A DNA stretch of 20,442 nucleotides from an uncultured Clostridia bacterium. GTDB lineage: Bacteria > Bacillota > Clostridia > Oscillospirales > Ruminococcaceae. A model generated the notes under the pieces. That model was not told the DNA's origin. It saw nothing but the letters and a program-made list of their open reading frames with translations, and did no database searches. Within the stretch, counting starts at the first letter, position 1. Each line of letters starts with the position of its first letter. A program made the translations under genes and the position numbers. Below are positions 1 to 5,633 of this stretch, piece after piece. The stretch is from NCBI GenBank assembly GCA_947588775.1, contig CANPZQ010000022.1, positions 1 through 20,442 on the forward strand. The letters are read 5' to 3'.

Positions 1-781
1 CACGGTTGATACAGGCATACGCCGCCCGCGGGTTCTGCGCGGTCATGCGCCAGAACGGATACTTGATGATGCCGGGCGTATTATAGCCGACGCCGAGCTC
101 GAGGTAGAGCACCCTGCCGACGTTTTTGCGGATAAAATCGCCGTACCTCGCGGCGGCGGCGTGCCAGCCCTCGTCCTCGACAAAGCGGTCGTCGGAGCGC
201 AGGTTCATCGTCATCGGCTTGCCGCATTTTGGGCATTTCGGGATAAGCTCGGTCGGGATTTTCATGTCCTTTTGCCGCTCCATCATCTGCCGAATTATGC
301 TTTCATTGTCAAAAGTTTCCTGACAGCAAGGTTCGGAGCACTGGAACAGCCCGTAGTCGCCCTGCGTGTAGAAAAGCCGCGTTTTGTCGAAGCCGGCTTT
401 CTGAAAACAGTGGTCGACGTTGGTCGTGATGACGAAGTAATTTTGATTTTTTATCATATCATGCAGCGCGCTGTAAACCGGCTTCGTGGCGTCCATATAA
501 CGGTTGATGAAGATGTATCTCGACCAGTATGCCCAAAATTCTTCGGGAGTTTTGTACGGGTAAAACCCGCCCGAGTACATATCCGAAAAGCCGTATTTTC
601 GGGCAAAATCGGAGAAATATTTTCTGAACCGCTCGCCCGAATAGGTAAAGCCGGCAGATGTGGACAGCCCCGCGCCCGCGCCTATCACAACGGTGTCGGA
701 GGTGTTCAGAAGCTCTTTAAGCCGCTTAATTTTGTCCGAGTAATTTTTGATATATCCTGCGGTCGGTATCTTTAAAGACAT
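1..781 (-). CDS. Class M sirtuin (SirTM), protein ADP-ribosyltransferase, 3' end off window
   Basis: This is a Sir2-fold enzyme of the SirTM class. Known members ADP-ribosylate a lipoyl-carrier protein (GcvH-L) using NAD rather than deacylating lysines. About 260 codons are visible and the C-terminus runs off the left edge. The NAD-binding GAGAGLS is at residues 34-40 and TTNVDH at 119-124. At residue 140 Gln (YTQGD) stands where ordinary sirtuins carry the catalytic His, a mark of SirTM. Zinc ligands are probably Cys148, Cys152 or 153, Cys183 and Cys186. The start at 781 was chosen because GAGGTG lies 7 bases upstream and the protein then begins MSLKIPTAGYIKNYSDKI, a natural SirTM N-terminus. 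It overlaps the macrodomain gene by 56 bases, which implies co-translation. The usual partners GcvH-L and LplA2 are not in the window and could lie to the left. Class assignment is firm; the substrate is inferred from the family. Confidence 0.92.
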   Translation of the reverse strand, partial: MSLKIPTAGYIKNYSDKIKRLKELLNTSDTVVIGAGAGLSTSAGFTYSGERFRKYFSDFARKYGFSDMYSGGFYPYKTPEEFWAYWSRYIFINRYMDATKPVYSALHDMIKNQNYFVITTNVDHCFQKAGFDKTRLFYTQGDYGLFQCSEPCCQETFDNESIIRQMMERQKDMKIPTELIPKCPKCGKPMTMNLRSDDRFVEDEGWHAAAARYGDFIRKNVGRVLYLELGVGYNTPGIIKYPFWRMTAQNPRAAYACINR

Positions 782-1514
782 TGAATATCACCTCGGTATT
801 TTTCTTAAACTCTTTAACGGTTTTTACCGCAATTTCCGCCGCAAGCACGTTCGGAAAATGAAACTCGCCGGTCGAAATGCATGGAAGCGCCACGCTTTTA
901 ATGCCGTTTTCCTGCGCCAGTTCGAGGCAGGAGCGGTAGCAGGAAGCAAGCAGCTCGCGGTCGTTTTCGGTCACATTTCCGCGAACGATCGGACCCACCG
1001 TATGCAAAATAAAGTCGCATGGCAGGTTGTATGCGGGCGTGATTTTCGCGTGTCCCGTCGGCTCGTCGTGCCCCTGCAAAGCCATAATTTCCGCGCATTT
1101 TAGGCGAAGCTGCACCCCCGCAAAGGTGTGAATCGCGTTGTCGATACAGCCGTGGCAAGGGCAATAACAGCCGGTCATGCCGCTGTTGGCGGCGTTGACG
1201 ATTGCACCGCATTTCAGGGTCGTGATGTCGCCCTGCCAAAGATATATGCCCTCGGCTATAGGTGATAATCCGTCAATGTCGGTTATACCTTTGTCAGCAG
1301 TCAGAGTCTGCAAATAATCATCTTGCATCGCAAGGAAATCATCACCTATAGCCCGCGCAGGACGGACATTTACAAGCGAACGGAAGAGTTTGAACCGCTC
1401 GGATTCGCTTTTCGGAATTGCGATTTTGCGCAGTTCATCATGCTCCGAAATAAGATAATTTATCAAAAATTCAAGCCGCTCGGAATTGGTTTTCAAATAC
1501 TCATTCGCCGTCAT
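726..1514 (-). CDS. Zinc-type macrodomain protein-ADP-ribose hydrolase (SirTM-linked)
   Basis: This 262-residue protein should remove ADP-ribose from proteins modified by the neighbouring sirtuin. After an N-terminal helical region (about residues 1-85) comes a macrodomain: WQGDIT at 93-98, NAANS at 108-112, and the ADP-ribose phosphate loop ISTGEFHFPN at 213-222. A Cys/His-rich stretch (Cys116, Cys118, Cys120, His121, Cys123, His129) is typical of the zinc-dependent macrodomains found in SirTM operons. The start at 1514 is preceded by GGGAGG at good spacing. Its 3' end overlaps the sirtuin start. The hydrolase role follows from the family; the linkage is seen directly. Confidence 0.93.
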   Translation of the reverse strand: MTANEYLKTNSERLEFLINYLISEHDELRKIAIPKSESERFKLFRSLVNVRPARAIGDDFLAMQDDYLQTLTADKGITDIDGLSPIAEGIYLWQGDITTLKCGAIVNAANSGMTGCYCPCHGCIDNAIHTFAGVQLRLKCAEIMALQGHDEPTGHAKITPAYNLPCDFILHTVGPIVRGNVTENDRELLASCYRSCLELAQENGIKSVALPCISTGEFHFPNVLAAEIAVKTVKEFKKNTEVIFNVFKDTDRRIYQKLLGQN

Positions 1515-1531
1515 AACGTCCTCCCGTGGAA

Positions 1532-1563
1532 AGAGTGTGCCGAAAGTTTTGCCGGCACACTCT
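1532..1563 (-). terminator. Hairpin between Rrf2 and macrodomain genes (attenuator-like)
   Basis: A perfect 11-bp inverted repeat, AGAGTGTGCCG with CGGCACACTCT, encloses a 10-base loop. It starts just after the stop codon of the Rrf2 gene and ends about 17 bases before the macrodomain start codon. In the leftward transcript only three U residues follow the stem, so it may be a weak terminator, an attenuator or an mRNA processing/stability element rather than a full stop. It could set the ratio of regulator to ADP-ribosylation enzymes. Confidence 0.55.
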
Positions 1564-1568
1564 GGGTT

Positions 1569-2006
1569 TTATTCTTCTTCAATGATTTTTCGCGTATCGG
1601 AGATGACATCTGCAAGCGTGGTGCTTTTCAACTCGTTTTCAAGAGCCTGCTGCGCCGATCTCAATCTGCCGTCCATGACCTTATGAATATTTCGTCCGAC
1701 AGGACAATCCGCATTCGGGTTTTCGTGAAAGTGGAAAAGCCCCTCGTCGTCTATGCAGTCCACGGCAGTATACACGTCGTACAGTGTAATTTCATTCAGC
1801 GGTCTTGCAAGATTTGCGCCTCCGCTGCCCTGACGCGTTTCGACTATTCCCGCCGCTCGGAGCTTTCCGAGAACGTTCCGTATAATTACGGCATTGACGC
1901 CTGTACTTCCCGAAAGAAAGTCGCTTGTAACTCGGCGCTCACTGCCGAATATCTCAATACAGGTCAATATGTGTACCGCTACCGTGAACTTGCTTGCTAT
2001 CTGCAT
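1569..2006 (-). CDS. Rrf2 family transcriptional regulator, YwnA-like
   Basis: A 145-residue DNA-binding regulator with a winged helix-turn-helix in the N-terminal half. The start MQIASKFTVAVHIL and the later IIRNVLGKLRAAGIV (about residues 41-55) are typical of Rrf2 proteins, as is the wing GSGGANLARP (60-69). It lacks the three clustered cysteines that hold an iron-sulfur cluster in IscR or NsrR; its cysteines are 16, 84 and 101, the last in ADCPVG as in YwnA-type members. The start at 2006 has AAAGGAG five bases upstream. An in-frame ATG at 2105 would add 33 residues encoded by a palindromic element and is less likely. Gene order with a YwnB-like neighbour matches Bacillus subtilis ywnA/ywnB. 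It probably controls its own cluster, possibly in response to thiol or redox stress (inferred). Confidence 0.9.
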   Translation of the reverse strand: MQIASKFTVAVHILTCIEIFGSERRVTSDFLSGSTGVNAVIIRNVLGKLRAAGIVETRQGSGGANLARPLNEITLYDVYTAVDCIDDEGLFHFHENPNADCPVGRNIHKVMDGRLRSAQQALENELKSTTLADVISDTRKIIEEE

Positions 2007-2031
2007 AGACGCTCCTTTCCGACGAACGCGG

Positions 2032-2096
2032 GGTTTTGTCTGCGCGACAACCGAGACGATCGTTCTTGTCGAGGGCGGTCGCGCAGCAACAAAACC
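2032..2096. repeat. 65-bp palindromic intergenic element, candidate dispersed repeat
   Basis: The outer arms GGTTTTGTCTGCGCGAC (2032-2048) and, on the opposite strand, GGTTTTGTTGCTGCGCGAC (2096-2078) pair over 17 bp with one 2-base bulge. The 29-base centre contains the small palindrome ACGATCGT. It fills almost all of the gap between the YwnB-like and Rrf2 genes and is more GC-rich than other intergenic DNA here. No U-run follows it in either direction, so it is not an ordinary terminator. The size and symmetry suggest a REP-like or MITE-like repeat, but only one copy is in this window. Confidence 0.6.
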
Positions 2097-2106
2097 AGCT
2101 TTCATT

Positions 2107-2736
2107 TTACTCCCTTACAACGCTGATACGCTGCCGAATATGATTGCCTTTTTCTATCTCATCGACCATCGCAACAGCATAGTCCGCATAGCTGATAACG
2201 CTCTCGCCTTTGGCATTCAGCGTTAATTCCTCGCCCGCAAGGATATACTTGCCGCTGCGTTCGCCGTCTGCCTGAAAATCGCCGGCAGGGCTGATATATG
2301 TCCACTTAACATCATTTCTCCCGCGGAGTTCTCCGAGCGCCTTTGCCATAGCATTGGCAAGCGGTTTGAAAACTTCGGGAAAATCAGAGCCCTCCGAAAC
2401 GCAAGCAGTATGCTCTTTATTCACATACAGACTGCCTGCCCCGCCGACAACGAGAAGTCTTGTATCAGTCCCCGAAAGAACGTCGCAGAGATGTTTCAAA
2501 GAAGCAGAGTGCTGCGGAAGCGTTTCAGGCGTCCACGCGCCGAATGCGTCAACAACTGCGTCAAATCCCGCAAGATCTTCTGCCGTAAGGTCAAACAGAT
2601 TCTTTACGACAGCACTTTGAGCCGCGGTCCTGTTTTCGCCTCTTACAACTGCGGTAACGTCAAAACCTCTGCTTACAGCCTCTTTCACGATAAGCTGTCC
2701 CGCCTTGCCGTTTGCACAAACTACTGCGATTTTCAT
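2107..2736 (-). CDS. NAD(P)-binding atypical SDR protein, YwnB-like
   Basis: A 209-residue Rossmann-fold protein of the NAD(P)H-binding (atypical short-chain dehydrogenase) group. The N-terminal strand and nucleotide loop are MKIAVVCANGKAGQ (residues 1-14). Later landmarks are DAVVDAFGAW, the strand LLVVGGAGSLYV, and WTYISPAGDF near the substrate pocket. The reaction is unknown; relatives are described as oxidoreductases, quinone reductase-like proteins or NAD(P)H sensors. The start at 2736 has AGGAGG eight bases upstream. It is the first gene after the strong promoter at 2815-2843, and the Rrf2 gene follows 100 bases downstream. The pairing with a YwnA-like regulator supports the YwnB-like call. 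Confidence 0.88.
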   Translation of the reverse strand: MKIAVVCANGKAGQLIVKEAVSRGFDVTAVVRGENRTAAQSAVVKNLFDLTAEDLAGFDAVVDAFGAWTPETLPQHSASLKHLCDVLSGTDTRLLVVGGAGSLYVNKEHTACVSEGSDFPEVFKPLANAMAKALGELRGRNDVKWTYISPAGDFQADGERSGKYILAGEELTLNAKGESVISYADYAVAMVDEIEKGNHIRQRISVVRE

Positions 2737-2770
2737 AACATTTACCTCCTAAAGTATAACATAAAATTGA

Positions 2771-2814
2771 GTGCTTGTAAAGTTGTAATAATCGTTATTT
2801 CAACTTACAAGCAC
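2771..2814. promoter_or_regulatory. Long palindromic operator at the ywnB-like transcription start
   Basis: Outer arms GTGCTTGTAA (2771-2780) and TTACAAGCAC (2805-2814) are exact reverse complements. The inner part is also near-symmetric around position 2793: AGTTGTAATAAT against GTTATTTCAACT, matching at 10 of 12 positions. It abuts the -10 box, so the expected start point falls inside it. This is the classic position for a repressor. Binding by the Rrf2 protein encoded one gene downstream is a reasonable inference but is not shown. Confidence 0.72.
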
Positions 2815-2843
2815 ATTATAACTCGGCATTCCAAACTTGTCAA
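2815..2843 (-). promoter_or_regulatory. Perfect consensus sigma-A promoter for the leftward ywnB-rrf2 cluster
   Basis: On the minus strand TTGACA (2843-2838) is followed after exactly 17 bases by TATAAT (2820-2815). Both hexamers match the consensus fully. The first gene downstream starts at 2736. So strong a promoter flanked by repeats is expected to be held down by a repressor. Confidence 0.9.
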
Positions 2844-2847
2844 TACT

Positions 2848-2861
2848 GTTATTACAACTTT
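2848..2861. promoter_or_regulatory. Upstream operator half-site next to the -35 box
   Basis: GTTATTACAACTTT repeats, in the same orientation, the right half of the downstream palindrome (GTTATTTCAACTT, 2794-2806); the left half AAGTTGTAATAA is its reverse complement. It lies 4 bases upstream of the -35 hexamer. Three copies of the AAGTTG-N-AATAA half-site therefore bracket the promoter. Confidence 0.6.
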
Positions 2862-2981
2862 GGAGAATCTTCTAAAATCGTCATATAAATTTCTTAGATT
2901 TTGTGCAAAATGCAGATAAAACAATAAAATTCTTAAAAACACAGAGGGAAAGTTAATAATGCGCATGGGGAGTATGGGTAG

Positions 2982-3101
2982 AGGGAGAGTGTAAGGATTT
3001 GGAAAGGTACGCCGCGCGGTTTGTTCTTTAAGTCGGTGTTATTTAGTGCAAAAAATAAACGAATCGGGGCTTGCCATAAATACCTTTTTGAGCACAAATA
3101 A
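2982..3101 (+). pseudogene. 3' remnant of an unrecognised rightward gene
   Basis: An open frame without a start codon runs to a TAA at 3099-3101 and would end RIGACHKYLFEHK. It is followed at once by a rho-independent terminator on the same strand, which is why it looks like the tail of a once complete gene. A TAG at 2979 closes the frame upstream and no upstream portion is visible. The protein family was not recognised. The call rests on position and terminator only. Confidence 0.3.
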
Positions 3102-3141
3102 AACCGTCTATCTCTGCAAGAGGCAGTGGTAGGCGGTTTTT
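3100..3141 (+). terminator. Rho-independent terminator
   Basis: The arms AAAACCGTCTA (3100-3110) and TAGGCGGTTTT (3130-3140) pair over 11 bp with one G-U pair, and the stem is followed by T residues (3137-3141). A second short stem, CTCTGC with GCAG, can form in the loop. It points rightward and has no intact gene in front of it. Confidence 0.7.
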
Positions 3142-3164
3142 GAATTTCTGATTGATTGCACTGA

Positions 3165-3415
3165 GTGTTGTCATGCTTTACCACTACCGCAGATGTTGAT
3201 TCGACCGTGGCGAATATGCAGAAAAATGTTGAAGCGGCTCTTAGTTTTGAGGGCAGCCAAGAGGAGAAAAGCGCAAAATTATGGCTTTCAAGTTTAAATA
3301 TCGACTATAACAAGCTGTCAAAAGAGGAGTTTGTAACGCTGATTAACATTTTGGAAAAGTCAACGATTTTAAAGAACAGGGCAAGCAGGCGGGGAAAGAC
3401 GTTAAAAAAAGATAA
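3165..3415 (+). pseudogene. Frameshifted 3' gene fragment, unknown family
   Basis: The frame from a GTG at 3165 gives a natural-looking helical peptide ending FVTLINILEK, but then runs through a terminator hairpin in the same frame. A one-base shift near the A-run at 3355-3358 instead gives VNDFKEQGKQAGKDVKKR and a TAA at 3413-3415, directly before the terminator. This indicates loss of one A and a decayed gene. No ribosome binding site or promoter was seen at its left end, so the 5' part is probably missing too. It is charged and helix-rich, without a recognised domain. It may derive from a mobile element, but nothing proves that. Confidence 0.5.
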
Positions 3416-3423
3416 CTACATAA

Positions 3424-3463
3424 AACAAAAGCCATATCCGATTGCTCGGATATGGCTTTGTTT
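3424..3463. terminator. Bidirectional rho-independent terminator
   Basis: A perfect 14-bp stem, AAAGCCATATCCGA with TCGGATATGGCTTT (3428-3441 and 3446-3459), has a TTGC loop, an A-run on its left and T residues on its right. It can stop transcription both from the decayed gene on the left and from the leftward NUDIX/GNAT genes on the right. Positions 3464-3582 hold no gene, only an imperfect inverted repeat at 3475-3525. Confidence 0.85.
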
Positions 3464-3582
3464 AGCACCCTTTTGGCAGACCGCTGCATTAAAATTTTTG
3501 TTTTGTTGTTTTATGCGGGGCTGCCTAAAACGTCTGCTTTTTCGTTGAAATGAGTGTATAAAAATTAAATGGAAATTTATAG

Positions 3583-4050
3583 TTATTCTCTTACCATTCT
3601 GAAAAATGTACCTGTTCCAAGCTCTGTTGTCTTTTCATACTGCTTGCCGTCAATACGAAATCCTGCGTTTTTATAGCACATTACAGCTCTCATGTTCCAA
3701 GTACGAACTTCAAGATACAGCGGCTTTTCGGGATATAGCTTTTTTGATATGCGGTATGCCTCCTCCAGCATTCTGCGGCCATAATGTTTCCCGCAAAGAA
3801 CGGGGTTGACGCCAACGCCTATGAAAACTTCCGTATCTTTTTCTGAAATATTCACAAAACCAACAAGCGAATCTCCGTCCAAAAAAGCAAAATAGTTTTT
3901 CTCGTTCTTTGGATTCATAAAACCGGTTTGCTGTGCTTTCATAATATCATAAGGCGGAAGATTGTATATTTTATACTCGCCGGTATATTCCCAAGCACAA
4001 ACCTGTTGTTTATCATCTTCCGTCATATTTCTGTATTTCAGTTGATTCAT
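3583..4050 (-). CDS. GNAT family N-acetyltransferase
   Basis: A 155-residue acetyl-CoA-dependent acetyltransferase covering the complete single GNAT domain. The acetyl-CoA pyrophosphate loop region is VGVNPVLCGKHYGRRM (about 79-94), followed by a helix. The late strand LYLEVRTWNMRAVMCYKNAGF is typical of the family's C-terminal half, where N and Y face the cofactor. Start at 4050: a G-rich stretch (GGGGGA) lies about 8 bases upstream, a fair but not strong site. It is 60 bases downstream of the NUDIX gene with no terminator between, so co-transcription is likely. The substrate cannot be told from the sequence. Base composition is AT-richer than the flanking core genes, in line with the adjacent decayed DNA. 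Confidence 0.88.
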   Translation of the reverse strand: MNQLKYRNMTEDDKQQVCAWEYTGEYKIYNLPPYDIMKAQQTGFMNPKNEKNYFAFLDGDSLVGFVNISEKDTEVFIGVGVNPVLCGKHYGRRMLEEAYRISKKLYPEKPLYLEVRTWNMRAVMCYKNAGFRIDGKQYEKTTELGTGTFFRMVRE

Positions 4051-4110
4051 AAATTTTTCCCCCGCAAACCCCGATTTATCTCAATGGCTGTCATATTTCA
4101 GCCCTTATTA

Positions 4111-4584
4111 TCAATTTGAAACAAAATGCTTTATCGGCCCGTCAAGGCGATATATCTCTTCTTTCAGAAATTCGGGATATACGGTAACGTTCCGGAGCTC
4201 TTCGACGGGCAGCCAGCCGAGAAGCACATCGCAGTTGTCTTTTTGGGATACAAATTCGCCGGTTTCGGGGATTTTTAATTCGCCGCAGAGCTCAAGCCGG
4301 TAGTAAAACGCGATTGTATGCGCCTTTGCGCCGTTCCATTCCCAAAAGCTTTCCTCGCTCCACAAAAGACGGGCGCATTTTACCGCGGCTCCCGTTTCTT
4401 CCGCCATTTCACGGACTAAACCGTCCCGCAGCGTTTCTCCGACTTTAATATGGCCGCCGGGCAAGGCGTATTCGCTGCCGCCTCTATCTCTTTGCAGCAA
4501 AATCATATTGTCCTTGACCAGGATCCCGGCAGCTCTTAGGCCGCAGGTATATCCTTCGCCGGAGAATAACCAATCTTTGTTCAT
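4111..4584 (-). CDS. NUDIX hydrolase
   Basis: A 157-residue pyrophosphohydrolase for a nucleoside diphosphate linked to another group. The Nudix box GX5EX7REUXEEXGU is complete: G44, E50, R58, E59, E62, E63 and G65 (GHIKVGET...REMAEETGA), so metal binding and catalysis should be intact. The flanking strands AAGILVKDNMILLQRD and EYALPGGH are standard. The substrate is not predictable; an early Cys (CGLRAAG) and the C-terminal LGWLPVEEL are common in MutT-like proteins. The start at 4584 is preceded by GAGG at close spacing. It lies 34 bases after the ATPase gene and 60 before the acetyltransferase, all leftward. Confidence 0.9.
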   Translation of the reverse strand: MNKDWLFSGEGYTCGLRAAGILVKDNMILLQRDRGGSEYALPGGHIKVGETLRDGLVREMAEETGAAVKCARLLWSEESFWEWNGAKAHTIAFYYRLELCGELKIPETGEFVSQKDNCDVLLGWLPVEELRNVTVYPEFLKEEIYRLDGPIKHFVSN

Positions 4585-4618
4585 AAAAACCTCGTTCTGC
4601 CGGACAGGTAAGACGCCC

Positions 4619-5401
4619 TTACAGCACCACTCTTATCCAGTCGAGCTTGTACATCAGAAGCGCGCCGGGGGAGAAGGATTCGATGCAGGCTCCCCTCTCG
4701 TTTGATTCAAAGGTTAGCGTGTCGCCGTCGGCGGGCGCGAGCGGGACCTTTACGGTTACGCCGAAGCCCTCGTATTCTTTTGTCGAGAAGTTCGGCTCGG
4801 TGCCTACGCTGCGGCTGAATTCGCGCAAAACGTCAAAGCCGTGCGCTCCCCTGTCGCTGCGGCGTTCCTCAAGCGTCGCCGGGCTCATCGCGTAGCCGTC
4901 GTCGAGAACGGTTACCGAAGCTACGCCGGCGTTTTCGTATACTTTTAAGATTACGCGGACGCTCCCCTCCTCGAAGTCAACGTTCTGAAGGGAGTTGACA
5001 AGAAGGTTCATAAAGCAGGCTGCAAAGCGTTCGGGGTCGGCAAGGCAGATGACGTCCGGCTCAATTTCGGGCTCAATCCCGATTCCGCAGCCGTTCGCGC
5101 GGATTTTAGACCTTACTTCGCCCAAAAGGTCGTCGATTACGTCGGAAATGCAGAACGGCTCGGGCTTAAGGTCGTTATCCTGATAATGGCCCATTTCAAG
5201 GGTGTTCTGGGCGGCGGCAAGGACGTAGTAGCAGCATCTTGCCTGCTCGCGGAGCATCTTTACCTCGTCCGCCATGTCCTGACGCTCGAGGCGGTAATTC
5301 AGCTCTTTGATGAGCGAAATCGACCTTGCCATCTTTTCGCATACGACGGCGACATGCTCGCGGTAGGCGGCGGGAAGTTCCATTTTAATATTATTTTCCA
5401 T
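4619..5401 (-). CDS. Orphan GHKL ATPase / degenerate sensor histidine kinase
   Basis: A 260-residue soluble protein with a helical hairpin (about residues 12-75) followed by a HATPase_c fold. The N box is MNLLVNSLQN (131-140), the G1 box DDGYAM (167-172) lacks the usual second glycine, and the last glycine motif is GFGVTVKVP (212-220). No H-E/D-x-x-(T/N)-P phosphoacceptor motif is visible in the helical part; a lone His16 sits in a different context. There is no membrane segment and no response-regulator neighbour. About 40 residues extend past the ATPase domain. It may be an Spo0B-like or anti-sigma-type partner, or a kinase that has lost phosphotransfer; neither is proven. The start at 5401 has GAGGT about 7 bases upstream. 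Confidence 0.72.
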   Translation of the reverse strand: MENNIKMELPAAYREHVAVVCEKMARSISLIKELNYRLERQDMADEVKMLREQARCCYYVLAAAQNTLEMGHYQDNDLKPEPFCISDVIDDLLGEVRSKIRANGCGIGIEPEIEPDVICLADPERFAACFMNLLVNSLQNVDFEEGSVRVILKVYENAGVASVTVLDDGYAMSPATLEERRSDRGAHGFDVLREFSRSVGTEPNFSTKEYEGFGVTVKVPLAPADGDTLTFESNERGACIESFSPGALLMYKLDWIRVVL

Positions 5402-5444
5402 TATTTTTACCTCATTTCAGCGCAATGCGCAGTATAGTATTTAT

Positions 5445-5473
5445 ATTATAGCATTTTTCCGCAGAATAGTAAA
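5445..5473 (-). promoter_or_regulatory. Extended -10 promoter for the leftward ATPase gene
   Basis: On the minus strand TTTACT (5473-5468) is followed after 17 bases by TATAAT (5450-5445), with TGC just before it to give an extended -10. It lies about 45 bases upstream of the start codon at 5401 and probably also serves the NUDIX and GNAT genes. Confidence 0.7.
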
Positions 5474-5562
5474 GCTTTTTTCGACATTTTGCTAAAAACT
5501 TCCGGATATTTTTTAAAAAAAGACACTCGGAGAAAAATATTCATATTTTTTTGCCAAAAGAC

Positions 5563-5591
5563 TTGATTTAAAAACCGAAATGGTGTAGAAT
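5563..5591 (+). promoter_or_regulatory. Sigma-A promoter for the glyceraldehyde-3-phosphate dehydrogenase gene
   Basis: TTGATT (5563-5568) and TAGAAT (5586-5591) are 17 bases apart, with a strongly A/T-rich stretch upstream at 5510-5560 that could act as an UP element. The gene starts at 5634 after AGGAGG at 5620-5625. Confidence 0.72.
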
Positions 5592-5633
5592 ATAAGAGCA
5601 AAAAATCGCAAAACTTTACAGGAGGTTTTAACT

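Noticed and set aside
161..775. 204-residue rightward frame opposite the sirtuin
   Set aside because: The opposite strand encodes a sirtuin with all expected motifs; this frame has none.
2007..2105. 33-residue N-terminal extension of the Rrf2 protein from the ATG at 2105
   Set aside because: The extension is encoded by a palindromic element, while the ATG at 2006 has a better-placed AAAGGAG and gives the standard Rrf2 N-terminus.
2933..3184. 83-residue leftward frame in the decayed island
   Set aside because: It crosses a terminator hairpin, has no ribosome site and has an unnatural Pro/Leu/Tyr-rich end.
3475..3525. Imperfect inverted repeat (GGCAG...CTGCC) that might be an IS end or terminator
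   Set aside because: The arms need several gaps to align, no target duplication or transposase is present, and the U-run is interrupted.
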